Source of the DNA: Candidatus Dormiibacterota bacterium
GTDB lineage: Bacteria > Chloroflexota > Dormibacteria > CF-121
NCBI GenBank assembly: GCA_035544955.1
Contig: DASZZN010000012.1
Span: forward strand, 90,685-154,684
DNA: 64,000 nt
Reading direction: 5' to 3'
In this document: positions 26,820-36,793 of the stretch, piece after piece
How positions within the stretch are numbered: the first letter of the stretch is position 1
Layout: the number at the start of each line of letters is the position of its first letter
Program-made: the position numbers and the translations under genes
The notes under the pieces: generated by a model
Database searches by the model: none
Told to the model about the DNA's origin: nothing
The model's input: the letters and a program-made list of their open reading frames with translations, nothing else

Positions 26820-27404
26820 TCAGGCTTCCGCGGGCGTGATCCACTTGGGCACGACGACCGGTGTGTAGGAGGCGAACTGGTCGAGGAGAACCTCGGGGTC
26901 GCTGGCCGTCATCACCAGCGCGCGGCTTTCCGGCCGAAGGAATCCCGCCGATACCGCGTCGTCGAAGAGCGTCAGCAGCGGATCGAAGTAGGCGTCCACG
27001 TCGAGCAATCCACAGGGCTTGCGGTGCAGCCCAAGCTGTGCCCAGGTGAGGACTTCGCAGAATTCGTCGAGCGTTCCGTAGCCACCCGGCAGGGCGATGA
27101 ACCCGTCCGCCAGCTCGACCATGAGCGCCTTGCGTTCGTGCATTGAGCCCACCACGCGCAGGTCGGCGAGGCTGGCATCGGCGATCTCGCGGTCGACGAG
27201 CGCCTGCGGGATCACGCCGATGACCTCGCCACCGTGCTGCCGCATCGCATCGGCGAGCACGCCCATCAGTCCGACCCGCGCGCCGCCATAGACCAGACCG
27301 AATCCGCGGCGCGCGAGCGCTTCAGCCAACTCCACGGCAGCCTGGCGGAACGCCGGGCGGTTGCCCACGCTGGATCCGCAGAACACGCCGATGCGGGTCA
27401 CCAC
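26820..27404 (-). CDS. LOG-family (TIGR00730) nucleoside monophosphate phosphoribohydrolase
   Basis: 194 aa. Rossmann-type start GVFCGSS, then YGGARVGLMG, the catalytic arginine in MHERKALM, and the signature LPGGYGTLDEF. Members cleave the base from nucleotide monophosphates such as AMP or cytokinin ribotides. GTG start at 27404. No operon partner. Confidence 0.9.
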   Translation of the reverse strand: MVTRIGVFCGSSVGNRPAFRQAAVELAEALARRGFGLVYGGARVGLMGVLADAMRQHGGEVIGVIPQALVDREIADASLADLRVVGSMHERKALMVELADGFIALPGGYGTLDEFCEVLTWAQLGLHRKPCGLLDVDAYFDPLLTLFDDAVSAGFLRPESRALVMTASDPEVLLDQFASYTPVVVPKWITPAEA

Positions 27405-27816
27405 GCTATTCTCGGAGCCCGCGCCCTACAACTGATGGATTTGGCCCCCCTTCGAGTGCCGGATGACGCCGAGCCGCGCCGGCGATATCCTCGTCCATGC
27501 AAAACGCTCGGGTTGACTCTCCGCCGACAGCTGCGCGGACGTTCCCGCGGGCAGTGTCGAATCCAAGCAGGGGAATCACCAGCCCGGAGCACCCACGTAC
27601 GCCGGCGGTTGGTGATGGTCGTGGCGATTAGTCGAGGAAGCAAAGTCCCCCCTCCACAACCTCGCGCGCCGCCGTCACCACCGCCGGTGCGTTTTTTCCA
27701 CCTAAGAGGCCCAGATCGCCGGGCCTGCTGTCATCCTGCAGAAGCAGGCCGCCCACCACGTGCGGCGGCACGGCGACAGGCAGGCGCCGGTTCCATAGGC
27801 TGTTGTTCATGGTTAC
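27405..27816. other. Spacer between LOG gene and transposase relic
   Basis: About 410 bases with no recognised gene. The only candidate is a 60-aa minus-strand frame (27628-27810). No inverted repeat that would mark an insertion-sequence end was seen by eye. Confidence 0.5.
27628..27810 (-). CDS. Possible small protein
   Basis: 60-aa frame starting MNNSLWNRRLPVAVPPHVVGG and ending EGGLCFLD. Its amino-acid mix is protein-like and it is not a shadow of any larger gene. It may start at a GTG 15 bases further upstream, preceded by GGTGGGGG. It matches nothing I recognise and is included as a candidate only. Confidence 0.25.
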   Translation of the reverse strand: MNNSLWNRRLPVAVPPHVVGGLLLQDDSRPGDLGLLGGKNAPAVVTAAREVVEGGLCFLD

Positions 27817-27936
27817 ATGCGCCACGATTCCCCCACCCCAGAGCCGAAAGACCTCTGCCGGACGCCCCATGATCCTTGCGAGCGATCCCCGTCGGGGCGC
27901 CCGTCCGATCATCGCCCAGTCGCGGGCGGAGCGGCG

Positions 27937-29076
27937 ATGACAGCGGTACCATCGCGCGGCCTTTCCACACCGGGGCCGCTTACGGCCGTGCTCCGACCCC
28001 AGCGGCATCCCTCGTCACCGCCGACGCTTCGGTTGTTGACGCGAACCGATGGCGATGATTCGGCCCAGGCGGTGAGGCTCCAGCCATCGCGACGCCGGAG
28101 CGCGCTGATGCCGCTCCTGCCGGTGGCGTACCGGGGGAGCTACCTGCGCCGCCTTCTCGCGCCACGTCGCCCCGTTGAGCGGGCGTTGCTCTCCGTGATC
28201 CAGGAAGCCTATCTCTCGGGCAACAGCACCCGGACCGTGGACGTCCTCGCCGAGACCGTGGGCGTGCCCGGCAGCGACCCGGCGGTGGTCGAAACGCAGG
28301 CTCGGCAATGGGACCAGCGGGTCGAAGCATTCCGCCACCGGAGGCTGCACGAGCCGTTACCCTACCTGATGCTTGCCGTCACGCCGGCGCTCGTGCGCCG
28401 CGATGGGGAAGCCCAGGCGGTCCGTCTCGCGATCGCGGTCGCCACGGCAGAATCCGGCGCGCGCCACGTGGTTGGCCTCGCGGTTGCAGCCGCCGACGAG
28501 ATGGCCGGCTTCTGGGGCTCGTTTCTCGGCGACCTGGGTGACCGCGGCTTACGCGGACTGCAGTTAGTGACGTCCGACCAGTCGGACGGGCTGCTACCAG
28601 CTCTGGCCGCGGCCTTCCCGGAGGCGCGCTGGCAACGCTGTCGGGAACATTTCCTCAGTGAGGCACTCCGCCTGGTTCCGCGCGCGACGCGTCCGGCGGT
28701 TGAGGCGAGCCTGCGTACGATCTTTGCCGAACCCGACGCCGAGACAGCGCTGCTCAGCCTGGACACGGTACGGACCCGTTTCGAGCCGGCCTACCCAGAG
28801 TTCGCCGCCGCGCTCCGCGGTCCGGTTGCTGCCCTGGTCGCCCACTATGAGGTGCCGGCAGCCCATCGTCGACTGGTCTCTTCCCTCAACGGGCTGGCTT
28901 CTGTCCAGCGCGAGCTCCGGCAATCGTGCGAGTTGGTCGGGATCTTCCCCAACCGGCGCGCGTTGCTCCGACTGACTGGCACGATTCTTCAGGAGGTCTC
29001 CGAGGAGTGGGCGGCGCGGCCGAACGTGATGCGGAGGCGGACCAGGAGTGGCTCGATCTGGGCGGCGGCCGCCTAG
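27937..29076 (+). CDS. IS256/Mutator-type transposase homologue lacking catalytic residues
   Basis: 379 aa from ATG 27937 (GGAG five bases upstream). The IS256 framework is clear: EAFRHRRLHEPLPYL, FWGSFLGDLGDRGL, LVTSDQSDGL, FPEARWQRCREHF, TIFAEPD, and LVGIFPNRRALLRL. The first catalytic Asp (normally YLWLDATYV) is Ala147, and the catalytic Glu (normally NxIERLNRE) is Ala321; Asp214 remains. The frame is intact with no stop. It is therefore not a working DDE transposase, and either a decaying relic or a domesticated DNA-binding protein. The N-terminal 60 residues are low complexity. Confidence 0.75.
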   Translation: MTAVPSRGLSTPGPLTAVLRPQRHPSSPPTLRLLTRTDGDDSAQAVRLQPSRRRSALMPLLPVAYRGSYLRRLLAPRRPVERALLSVIQEAYLSGNSTRTVDVLAETVGVPGSDPAVVETQARQWDQRVEAFRHRRLHEPLPYLMLAVTPALVRRDGEAQAVRLAIAVATAESGARHVVGLAVAAADEMAGFWGSFLGDLGDRGLRGLQLVTSDQSDGLLPALAAAFPEARWQRCREHFLSEALRLVPRATRPAVEASLRTIFAEPDAETALLSLDTVRTRFEPAYPEFAAALRGPVAALVAHYEVPAAHRRLVSSLNGLASVQRELRQSCELVGIFPNRRALLRLTGTILQEVSEEWAARPNVMRRRTRSGSIWAAAA

Positions 29077-29246
29077 CCGCGGCCCGCGAAGGCGTCGTGG
29101 ATGACGCTGCCGGCGAGCGCGATGCCGATGCCCGCGCCCACGCCGGCCACCAGGAAAGCCAGCCAGTCACCTGCGAGGTGCACGTGCAGGTACAACCCGC
29201 CCAGCAGCAGGACCAGCGCGAGCAGCAGCCAGGTCAGCCGATCCAT
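29073..29246 (-). CDS. 57-aa two-helix membrane protein
   Basis: Short gene starting MDRLTWLLLALVLLLGG. It has two hydrophobic helices: residues 4-18, and 28-48 (a GxGxGxG-type run, VAGVGAGIGIALAG). It ends HDAFAGRG and its stop abuts the end of the transposase relic on the other strand. It lies 18 bases after the glycine-rich secreted protein and closes the minus-strand operon. Function unknown. Confidence 0.55.
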   Translation of the reverse strand: MDRLTWLLLALVLLLGGLYLHVHLAGDWLAFLVAGVGAGIGIALAGSVIHDAFAGRG

Positions 29247-29264
29247 CCCGCGCGTCAGCCCGCG

Positions 29265-29762
29265 TCAGCCACCGTTGGCCGCGCCGCCGCCGAACCCGCC
29301 AACCCCCGAGCCGGCTGGGACGATGTTGATGCTGTTGGCCTTGATGCTGCCGTCCGCCTGGCGCGTACCGGTCACGGTGATCGTCTCAGTCTCCTGAAGG
29401 TCGGAGGCCTGACCAACCACCGTCTTGCGCACGATCACGCTCGGGTCGAAAGTGACCTTGACGTCGGTGTTGCACCGGGTGTCATGGATCGTGAGGCTAT
29501 TCGCCGTGAGGTTGGCGATCGTGCCGGTTGCACCTCGCCGAGCCGCCGCTCCGGAGGCGCTGGTGGCTGGGGTCGCTCCCGGGCTGGGGCAGGCAGCCGC
29601 CACCCCACGGCCGCCGCCGAAACCGCTGCCGCCGGTCCGCGTGCCAGTGGTGGCCGCGGCGGCGTTGGCCGGGGTGCCGCCACCCCCGACTTTGTAGCCG
29701 CCGTAGAAACCGCCGAGTAAGCCGACGATGACGACGAGCGCGGCGATCGGAAGCTTGATCAT
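29265..29762 (-). CDS. Secreted/anchored glycine-rich protein with DUF5666-like beta domain
   Basis: 165 aa. An N-terminal hydrophobic anchor (IAALVVIVGLLGGFYGGY) is followed by a Gly/Ala/Thr-rich linker. A small beta domain follows (GTIANLTANSLTIHD, VKVTFDPSVIVRKTV, ETETITVTGTRQADGSIKANSINIV), like the DUF5666 OB-type fold. The tail is GVGGFGGGAANGG. It lies 19 bases downstream of a MacB-type permease and resembles other small proteins found beside such exporters. The role is unknown. Confidence 0.65.
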   Translation of the reverse strand: MIKLPIAALVVIVGLLGGFYGGYKVGGGGTPANAAAATTGTRTGGSGFGGGRGVAAACPSPGATPATSASGAAARRGATGTIANLTANSLTIHDTRCNTDVKVTFDPSVIVRKTVVGQASDLQETETITVTGTRQADGSIKANSINIVPAGSGVGGFGGGAANGG

Positions 29763-29781
29763 TGGATGACCTCCTGGGGAT

Positions 29782-31020
29782 TCACTCGTAGCGCAAGGCT
29801 TCGATCGGACGCAGCCTTGCCGCTCGGTTTGCGGGATAGAGACCGAAGAAGAGACCGATACCGACGGAGATGCCGAACGCCATGAAGACCGACGGTGTGG
29901 AGATGACGGGTGTGGGCAGCGTCGAGACCGCCAGCGGTAGGACTCGTGCGAGGCCGAAGCCGATCAAGATCCCGAGTGCGCCGCCCAGGCCGGAGAGGAA
30001 CATCGACTCGATCAGGAACTGCAACAGAATGTCCTGACGCCGTGCGCCGATCGCCTTTCGGATGCCGATCTCGCGCGTCCGCTCCGTGACGGTGACGAGC
30101 ATGATGTTCATGATTCCGATGCCGCCGACGACGAGCGAGATGCCGGCGATGGCGCCCAGCATGAGGGTGAGCACGCCGGTCGTCTGCGAGGCGCTGTTGA
30201 GCACGTCCTGCTGGCTCAGAATTTGGAAGTCGGCGAGGGTCGGGTCCGAAATGTGATGCCGGTCCAGCAAGACCTGCGTGACCTCGGTGTTGGCCGCCGT
30301 CGTCGCCTGCGCGCTGGTCGCCTCGACGTAGATCTGCTGAACATTCTTGCCGCGCCCGCCCAGCAGGTAGCTCCACGCGGACGTGATCGGCACGACGACC
30401 ACGTCGTCCTGGTTGTTGGAGCCGCCCGAAGAGCCTTTGGAGGCGAACACGCCGATGATGCGGAAGTTCTGACGGTTGATCTTCATCACCTGGCCGACCG
30501 GATCGGCGCCGCCGAAGAGATTGATCGCGACCGTTGGTCCGATGACCGCCACCTTGCTGGCGGCGTCAACCTCACCCGAGCTGAAGAACGTGCCGCTCGC
30601 CACCTCGTAGTTCCGCACGGAGGGGAAGTCCTGCGTCGTGCCGGTCAGGCTGCTGTTCCAGTTCTGATTGCCGTAGGTCAGCTGCGCCCGGCCGCCTGCG
30701 CTCGGGATCGCCGTCACCACGTCCGGCGATGTTTGCCGGTTCGCGATCGCCTTGACATCGTCCAGCGTCAGGCTCGACCCGGTGCCGAAGCCCTGCTGGA
30801 CGCCTCCCGCGCCTCTCGCGTTCGACGGAAAGACGGTCAGCAAGTTGGAGCCGAGCGATTGGATTTGCTGTTGGACGGCGACCGAGGCGCCGTTGCCGAC
30901 ACCGACCAGCAGGATGACGGCCGACACGCCGATCAGGATGCCGAGCATCGTGAGCGCGGACCGCAGGCGGTTCGACAACAACCCATTCACCGCCAGCCGC
31001 AGGCCCTCGAGGATGCTCAT
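29782..31020 (-). CDS. MacB-type ABC transporter permease (FtsX fold)
   Basis: 412 aa. One N-terminal helix, a large external MacB_PCD domain (residues 45-270), then three C-terminal helices, ending with the FtsX-type [17 protein letters not shown]. The start overlaps the ATPase gene by 4 bases. With the ATPase and HlyD-like adaptor it forms a tripartite export or mechanotransmission complex. No outer-membrane channel gene is nearby. Confidence 0.9.
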   Translation of the reverse strand: MSILEGLRLAVNGLLSNRLRSALTMLGILIGVSAVILLVGVGNGASVAVQQQIQSLGSNLLTVFPSNARGAGGVQQGFGTGSSLTLDDVKAIANRQTSPDVVTAIPSAGGRAQLTYGNQNWNSSLTGTTQDFPSVRNYEVASGTFFSSGEVDAASKVAVIGPTVAINLFGGADPVGQVMKINRQNFRIIGVFASKGSSGGSNNQDDVVVVPITSAWSYLLGGRGKNVQQIYVEATSAQATTAANTEVTQVLLDRHHISDPTLADFQILSQQDVLNSASQTTGVLTLMLGAIAGISLVVGGIGIMNIMLVTVTERTREIGIRKAIGARRQDILLQFLIESMFLSGLGGALGILIGFGLARVLPLAVSTLPTPVISTPSVFMAFGISVGIGLFFGLYPANRAARLRPIEALRYE

Positions 31021-31712
31021 CGCGCCATCTCCGTAACGACGGCCGGGCGTTCATCGCTGACGATCACGCCGTCGCGCAGCCGTACCACGCGCTGCGCAAA
31101 CGCCGCGATGTCGGGCTCGTGCGTGATCAGCACGATGGTGCGGCCCTGCTGGTTCAGGTCGCGGAGCAACTTCATGATCTCCAGACTCGATTCGCTGTCG
31201 AGGTTCCCGGTCGGTTCGTCGGCAAGCAGGATCGCCGGGTCGGTGACGAGCGCGCGAGCGATGGCAACCCGCTGCTGCTGCCCTCCCGAGAGCTCGCTTG
31301 GCAGGTGGCCGGCGCGTTGCAGCAGCCCGACCGATTCGAGCGCCGCCATGGCCCGTTCGCGGCGCTGCTGGCTGTCGCCGGCGTAGATGAGCGGCATTTC
31401 GACGTTGTGCGCGGCGCTCGCCCGCGGAATCAGGTTGTAGGACTGGAAAACGAAGCCGATCTTTCGATTACGAATCCAGGCCAACTGATCGTCGGTCAAG
31501 GCCGAGACGTCGTAGCCATCGAGGATGTAGCGGCCGGAGGATGGCTGGTCGAGGCAGCCGATGACGTTCATCAGGGTGCTCTTGCCCGAACCCGACGGCC
31601 CCATGATGGCGATGAACTCGCCCTCCGGGATATGAAGGGAAACGCCCTTGAGAGCGGCGACCTCCACCTCGCCGGTCAGGTAGAGCTTCGTGATCCCCTC
31701 GAGGGTGATCAC
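31017..31712 (-). CDS. MacB/LolD-type ABC transporter ATPase
   Basis: 231 aa. Walker [10 protein letters not shown], signature [16 protein letters not shown], Walker [13 protein letters not shown], switch histidine ITHEPDIA. The MacB-like start [25 protein letters not shown] is clear. It overlaps genes on both sides by 4 bases. Confidence 0.93.
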   Translation of the reverse strand: MITLEGITKLYLTGEVEVAALKGVSLHIPEGEFIAIMGPSGSGKSTLMNVIGCLDQPSSGRYILDGYDVSALTDDQLAWIRNRKIGFVFQSYNLIPRASAAHNVEMPLIYAGDSQQRRERAMAALESVGLLQRAGHLPSELSGGQQQRVAIARALVTDPAILLADEPTGNLDSESSLEIMKLLRDLNQQGRTIVLITHEPDIAAFAQRVVRLRDGVIVSDERPAVVTEMAR

Positions 31713-33193
31713 CCTCCGCCGCCCCGGACGCCTCCGCCGCCAAAGCCGCCGCCGCCTCGGATCAGGTTGCCGCCATTGCTGGTGGTCCCGGTCGTCGTGC
31801 GGATGGCTGGCAGCACCACGGTATCCCCCTCGTTGAGGCCGGCCTTGATCTCGGTGTAGGTGTCGCCGACGACGCCGGTGATGACCTCGGTCGCGACCTG
31901 CTGGCCTTTCGAGAGGACGGTGACCATCGTCGTTCCACCGGTGGTTCGCACAGCGGCATTGGGCACGCGCACGGCATTGTCGGCCTGGGCGACCGTGACC
32001 GACGCGTTCGCGGTCATGCCCTCGCGCAGCCGCGGATCGGTGCGGTTGAGGACGAAGCTGACGTAGTAGTCGACGACGTTCGAGACCACCGTCGCACTCG
32101 GGCTGATGGTCAGCACATGGCCCGAGATGGTCAGGTTGGGGATGGCGTCGAACGTGAAGGCGACAGTTTGATTGGCGGCCAGCCGGGCGGCATCGGTCTC
32201 AGCGAATGGCATCACGGCGACGAAACTGCTGTTGTCGTCGATGACCATGAAGCCGGATGACCCACCCGACGCCCCCGAGGACGGCTGCGGCGCGAGGGAT
32301 CCAGGTGACTGCGCCGTCCCACCTCCCGCTGTTTCTCCTGGCACGCCGTTGATACTGATCACCACGCCCGAGGTCGGGGCTGTCAGGGTGGTCTGGTTCA
32401 CGGCGACCTGGGCAGCCTGTACCTGCGCCTGGGCCGAGGCGACCTGCGCCTGGCCGGACGCCAGCGCATTGGGTTTGACCTGGGTCTGTACCGCCAGGTT
32501 GTCGCGCGCCGAGGTGATCTGCTGCGCCGCCGAGTTGATGCGGGACTGGCCGCTGATGGCGTCCATGTTTTGCTTGGTCTTGTCGCTGGCCAGCTGGACT
32601 TGCGCCTGGCTGCATTGCGCGCCGCTCGGGCACTCCGCGTTCACCTTGGCCTGGTCGCTGGCGACCGTGGCGGCGTCAGCCTGGTTGGTGGCGTTCACTG
32701 ACGCCACGGTGTCGTTGTAGTTCTGCTGTGCGTTGGTGACTTGATGCTGGAGCTGTGCGACCTGGACATAGGTGAGCGGCGATTGCGTCGTCTGGAGATT
32801 GGCCTGGGCCGACGCGAGCGATGCCTGCGCCTGAGCCAGCAAGGCCTGCTGCGTCGTCGAGTCGATCCGCGCAAGCACCTGGCCGGTCGTCACTTTATCG
32901 CCGACCTTGACGTCGACTTCCGTCAAGATCCCGGTTTGTTTGAAGCTCACGTTCATCCGGCCGGCCGGCAGAAGCGAGCCGGTACCGCTGACGACAGACG
33001 TCACGGTGCCGCGGTCAGCGGTTGCGGTCCGGATCGTCGCGGCAGCCGGCTGCGCGAACACGGTGTCGCGGGCGATCAGGCCGACGAGGAGGACCGCGAC
33101 CAGGCCGAGGCCGGCCAGCCAGGCGCGCGTGCCGGACAGCCAGAAGCCCCGCCGCAGCTGCGGCAGTGGCTTGAGCGTCGGCGCCTGCCGCAT
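31709..33193 (-). CDS. HlyD/MacA-like periplasmic adaptor subunit
   Basis: 494 aa. One N-terminal helix ([14 protein letters not shown]), a lipoyl-type half ([42 protein letters not shown]), then a long alternating Ala/Gln/Ser-rich coiled coil (about 105-270). The second lipoyl half has [14 protein letters not shown], and a beta-barrel follows. The C-terminal tail is almost pure glycine with two arginines. It is paired with the downstream ABC genes. Confidence 0.88.
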   Translation of the reverse strand: MRQAPTLKPLPQLRRGFWLSGTRAWLAGLGLVAVLLVGLIARDTVFAQPAAATIRTATADRGTVTSVVSGTGSLLPAGRMNVSFKQTGILTEVDVKVGDKVTTGQVLARIDSTTQQALLAQAQASLASAQANLQTTQSPLTYVQVAQLQHQVTNAQQNYNDTVASVNATNQADAATVASDQAKVNAECPSGAQCSQAQVQLASDKTKQNMDAISGQSRINSAAQQITSARDNLAVQTQVKPNALASGQAQVASAQAQVQAAQVAVNQTTLTAPTSGVVISINGVPGETAGGGTAQSPGSLAPQPSSGASGGSSGFMVIDDNSSFVAVMPFAETDAARLAANQTVAFTFDAIPNLTISGHVLTISPSATVVSNVVDYYVSFVLNRTDPRLREGMTANASVTVAQADNAVRVPNAAVRTTGGTTMVTVLSKGQQVATEVITGVVGDTYTEIKAGLNEGDTVVLPAIRTTTGTTSNGGNLIRGGGGFGGGGVRGGGG

Positions 33194-33236
33194 CAGACTG
33201 CCCCTGCCGACGTAGTCTGGATCATTTGGATGCCCC

Positions 33237-34478
33237 TTACGGAGTCGCTGACGGCTGCGCCTGGAAATTCCCCAGCGTGACTCCTACGGAAATATGTTGC
33301 CCATTGCGAGTCACCGAGAGGGTGACGTGATCGCCGACTTTCTTGGTATCGAGGTACTGGGTGAGTTGCTCGATCGTCGTGATCGGATGACCATCGATGG
33401 CGGTGATCACATCGTCATTGGCCGAGGGCTGCCCATCCGCCTGCAGCCCGGCCGCTGCGGAAGGCCCACCCGGCACGACCTGGATGACCAGTACACCTGA
33501 CGTCTCGCTCAGACCAAGCTGACCGGCAGTGCTCGCCGTCAGCGTCTGACCGCTGATGCCCAGCCACGGATGCTGGATGGCCACGCCCTTTTCGAGCGAT
33601 GGCAGGAGGCTCGAGGCCCGGTTGATCGGGATGGCGAAGCCGACGCCGACGTTGCCTTCCACCGGGCTCTGGATCGAATCGTTGATGCCGATCAACTGGC
33701 CCTTGCCGTCGAGCAGCGCGCCGCCAGAATTCCCTGGGTTGATCGGCGCATCGGTCTGGATCATGCCCGTGAGCGCCCGTCCGTTCGGCGCCGTGGTGCC
33801 GCGATTCAGTCCTGAGATGATGCCGGCCGTGAACGAACCCTGCAGGCCAAATGGCGCGCCGATTGCGAGGGCGGTGTCGCCGACCTGCAGCGTGTCCGAG
33901 TTGCCATTGGTCAGCGGATGGAGCTGATCCTGCGAGGTCGAGACCAGGACGACCGCCAGGTCGGCGCTCTGGTCGACCCCCTTCACCTGGCCACTGCTCG
34001 TCTGTCCATTGCTGAAGGTCACCCGAACCTGCGTTGCGCCGGCAACGACGTGAGCGTTGGTCAGAATGTCACCCTGCTTGTCGACCACGATGCCCGAGCC
34101 CTCCGCCTGAGAGAACGAGCGGGGACCCCCAGCGGAGATGGACGTCGTGATGGTGACGACGCCGTCCTTGGTTTGTTGGTAGATGGCGGCGAAGGAGCCG
34201 GGCGCTGGGGCCGGGGCCGCCACTCCGGCGGCGACCGTTCCGCCAGTGCTCACCGGGTTACTCGTGGGGGTGCGGTGGGCGGTGAGAATCGCGCCGATAG
34301 CCCCACCAGCGATGCTACCGACGACCAGCCCGGCGGCGAGCATGGCGGCTGCCATGCTGCGCGCCGGACGGTGGGGAAAGGAGGGAACGGGTTGAGCGGG
34401 CTCCACCGGCGCGACGGGCGTCGGCGGCTCGGGCGCGGCTGGGCCCTCGATAAACTCCGGCGCAAACGGATCCCGCAT
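33237..34478 (-). CDS. HtrA/DegP-like serine protease with PDZ domain
   Basis: 413 aa. A Pro-rich cytoplasmic start, one membrane helix (AAAMLAAGLVVGSIAGGAIGAILTA), then a trypsin-like domain with His in LTNAHVVAG, Asp in SADLAVVLV, and Ser in PGNSGGALLDG. One C-terminal PDZ domain follows (PSANDDVITAIDGHPITTIEQL). It degrades misfolded envelope proteins. Its position directly after a two-component pair resembles the mycobacterial mprAB-pepD locus. The adaptor gene follows after 43 bases. Confidence 0.92.
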   Translation of the reverse strand: MRDPFAPEFIEGPAAPEPPTPVAPVEPAQPVPSFPHRPARSMAAAMLAAGLVVGSIAGGAIGAILTAHRTPTSNPVSTGGTVAAGVAAPAPAPGSFAAIYQQTKDGVVTITTSISAGGPRSFSQAEGSGIVVDKQGDILTNAHVVAGATQVRVTFSNGQTSSGQVKGVDQSADLAVVLVSTSQDQLHPLTNGNSDTLQVGDTALAIGAPFGLQGSFTAGIISGLNRGTTAPNGRALTGMIQTDAPINPGNSGGALLDGKGQLIGINDSIQSPVEGNVGVGFAIPINRASSLLPSLEKGVAIQHPWLGISGQTLTASTAGQLGLSETSGVLVIQVVPGGPSAAAGLQADGQPSANDDVITAIDGHPITTIEQLTQYLDTKKVGDHVTLSVTRNGQHISVGVTLGNFQAQPSATP

Positions 34479-34546
34479 GTGCGAGACCCATGCTGCGCGC
34501 GAGCGATGAGCCGCCCGTGAAAGTCGCCTAAGAGTTTATTAAGACT

Positions 34547-36058
34547 TCAAGCCGCGCTCGGGAGCACGACCGTAAAGGCGGCGCCGCCTTGAGGGTTGTT
34601 GGACGCCGAGATGCGGCCGCCGTGCTCCTGCGCGATCCAGCGCGCGATCGCCAGCCCGAGCCCGGTTCCCTCGCCCACCCGCGAAGCGTCCGACTGGTAA
34701 AAGCGCTCGAAGACACGCTCCAGATCTTCCGTTGGGATACCCGCGCCGTCATCGAGCACCATGAGGCGTGCCGCGTGCTGGCCGTTATCCAACCGAAGCT
34801 GAATCCTTCCCGAGTCATGCGTGTGCTTGAAGGCGTTGTCAATCAGGATCCACAGCAGCTGTTTGATCGCGTCGGCGTTGCCCTGGATCGGCACCGGCAC
34901 GCCGTCGAGCAGCTCGATGCGCCGTGCAGGCTGAAGCGTCTGGGCCTGCCTTGTGACTTCCTGGATGATGGGGAGGAGATCGATCTGCGCCTTGTCGAGG
35001 TGATAACCGGCATCGGCCCGGGCCAGGGTCAGCAGGTCCTGCACCATGCGGCTCATGCGCTCGCTCTCGCCGGCGATGTCGTTCAGGGCCGCGAGGCGGT
35101 CATCCGCGGTAATGTCCTCACGTTTCAGCAGCAGGCCGACATTTCCGCGGATGGTGGTCAAGGGCGTCCGCAGCTCATGCGATGCGTCCGCCACGAAGCG
35201 ACGCTGGGCGACGAGTGCGGATTGGAGCCGGTGATAAGCATCGTCGAGCTGACGCAACATCTGGTTGAAGCTGCGCTGGAGCCGGCCGACTTCGTCGTCG
35301 GGCTCACTTTCGGGCAAGCGCCGGCTGAGGTCCTGGGTCCGCCCGATGTCCTCCGCGGTACTCGCCATCGCATCGAGGGGGCGCAGCGCGCGCCCGGCCA
35401 ACCACCAGCTCGCGGCGCCGGCGGCGAGCAGGGTCAGCAATCCACCGCCAACCAGGAAGAGGCGTAGCCCGCTGAGCTCGCTCTCAATCCCAGATAGTGA
35501 TTTCCCGACAACAAGGTACCCGGCCGCTCCCGTCTGAGACGCGAGCTGGCGGACATAGACCCGCGTCAACGGGCCGTTGTCGGCGCGGGCGTTGGTGATA
35601 TTCCCGTGGTCGAACGGTGCTGACTGCAGCAGGCTGGCCGGCCAAACGGGATCCGCACCCTGGACCTTGCCGCGTGAGTAGACCTGTCCCGGGTCGGTAA
35701 GAATGATGTCCTCGAAGATTTCCGAGCTCGTCGCGATGTCGATCGTCAGCGAAAACGGGCTTGGCCGGAAGCCCCGCGGCGACTCCAATTGCCGAAAGAC
35801 CTCATCGCCGCGACTCTTGAGGGCAGTGTCTTGCGCGGATACGAGGCTGCGCTCAACGAGCAAGTAGACGATTGAGCTGAAGGTCACCACCGCCAGCGCG
35901 ACAACGCCCGCGCCGAAGAGCGCGATGCGCCCGCGAATGGGGATTTTCCGGCGGGCGCGAGTTCGCTCGTGGAGCCAGCTCATGAACCCGCCAGGCGCCT
36001 TTTCTCCGACGATCCAGCGTTCGGTGATCGGCGCGCGATCGCCGAGAGAGGGGTTCAT
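34547..36058 (-). CDS. Membrane sensor histidine kinase, MprB-like
   Basis: 503 aa. Two transmembrane helices (about 45-68 and 195-220) flank an external sensor domain. HAMP follows ([17 protein letters not shown]), then HisKA with [20 protein letters not shown]. The HATPase has [17 protein letters not shown] and [13 protein letters not shown]. It pairs with the response regulator upstream, overlapping by 4 bases, and probably senses envelope damage. Confidence 0.9.
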   Translation of the reverse strand: MNPSLGDRAPITERWIVGEKAPGGFMSWLHERTRARRKIPIRGRIALFGAGVVALAVVTFSSIVYLLVERSLVSAQDTALKSRGDEVFRQLESPRGFRPSPFSLTIDIATSSEIFEDIILTDPGQVYSRGKVQGADPVWPASLLQSAPFDHGNITNARADNGPLTRVYVRQLASQTGAAGYLVVGKSLSGIESELSGLRLFLVGGGLLTLLAAGAASWWLAGRALRPLDAMASTAEDIGRTQDLSRRLPESEPDDEVGRLQRSFNQMLRQLDDAYHRLQSALVAQRRFVADASHELRTPLTTIRGNVGLLLKREDITADDRLAALNDIAGESERMSRMVQDLLTLARADAGYHLDKAQIDLLPIIQEVTRQAQTLQPARRIELLDGVPVPIQGNADAIKQLLWILIDNAFKHTHDSGRIQLRLDNGQHAARLMVLDDGAGIPTEDLERVFERFYQSDASRVGEGTGLGLAIARWIAQEHGGRISASNNPQGGAAFTVVLPSAA

Positions 36059-36735
36059 TCCTCCTTCAATATGTACCCAACGCCACGAACGGTCTGCAGC
36101 AGACGTGGCCGGCTCCCCTGCTCGAGCTTCTGTCGGAGGTAGCCGACGTACACGTCGACCACGTTACTACTCGCCCCAAAATCGAAGCCCCAGACGGCAT
36201 CGAGGAGCTGCTCCCGGCGCAGCACCTGCCCGGGATTGCGCATGAAGTGCTGCAGGAGGTCGAATTCCTTGGCCGTGGTCGAGATGAGCTGGTCCGCGCG
36301 GCGAACCTCGCGGGTCGCCATGTCCATGGTGACATCGGCGTACCGCAACGTCCGCCGCGCGCGCGGCGCGCGGCGCCGGAGCAGCGCCCGAACCCGCGCC
36401 AGCAACTCCTCGTAGGCGAAGGGCTTGACGAGGTAGTCATCCGCCCCACTGTCGAGTCCCTTGACCCTGTCGGCGGTCCCGTCCTTCGCGGTCAGCAAGA
36501 GGATAGGGACATCACCCTCTGCCCGAAGGCGACGCGTGACCTCGAGCCCGTCGATGCCAGGCATCATGATGTCCAAGATGGCGAGGTCGGGCATGCGTTC
36601 GCGGGCGCGGTTGAGAGCGATCTGGCCATCCGGAGCAACCTCCACCTGGTAGCCCTCGTAAATCAGGGCTCGGCGCAACGCCGCCGCAATCTTCGCGTCA
36701 TCATCGACCACCAGGACATGCGGCTGCTCGGCCAT
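36055..36735 (-). CDS. OmpR-family response regulator, MprA-like
   Basis: 226 aa from [13 protein letters not shown]. The receiver has phosphorylated Asp in [13 protein letters not shown], and [10 protein letters not shown] and YLVKPF. The winged helix ends in [13 protein letters not shown] and [12 protein letters not shown]. An in-frame start 24 bases earlier is possible. It leads the minus-strand run of kinase, protease and exporter genes, which it probably controls. Confidence 0.92.
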   Translation of the reverse strand: MAEQPHVLVVDDDAKIAAALRRALIYEGYQVEVAPDGQIALNRARERMPDLAILDIMMPGIDGLEVTRRLRAEGDVPILLLTAKDGTADRVKGLDSGADDYLVKPFAYEELLARVRALLRRRAPRARRTLRYADVTMDMATREVRRADQLISTTAKEFDLLQHFMRNPGQVLRREQLLDAVWGFDFGASSNVVDVYVGYLRQKLEQGSRPRLLQTVRGVGYILKEE

Positions 36736-36793
36736 GCCCGACCATCTAAGCAGGCTCACATGAGAACGATATAAGAGAGGCCTAAAGATATCG

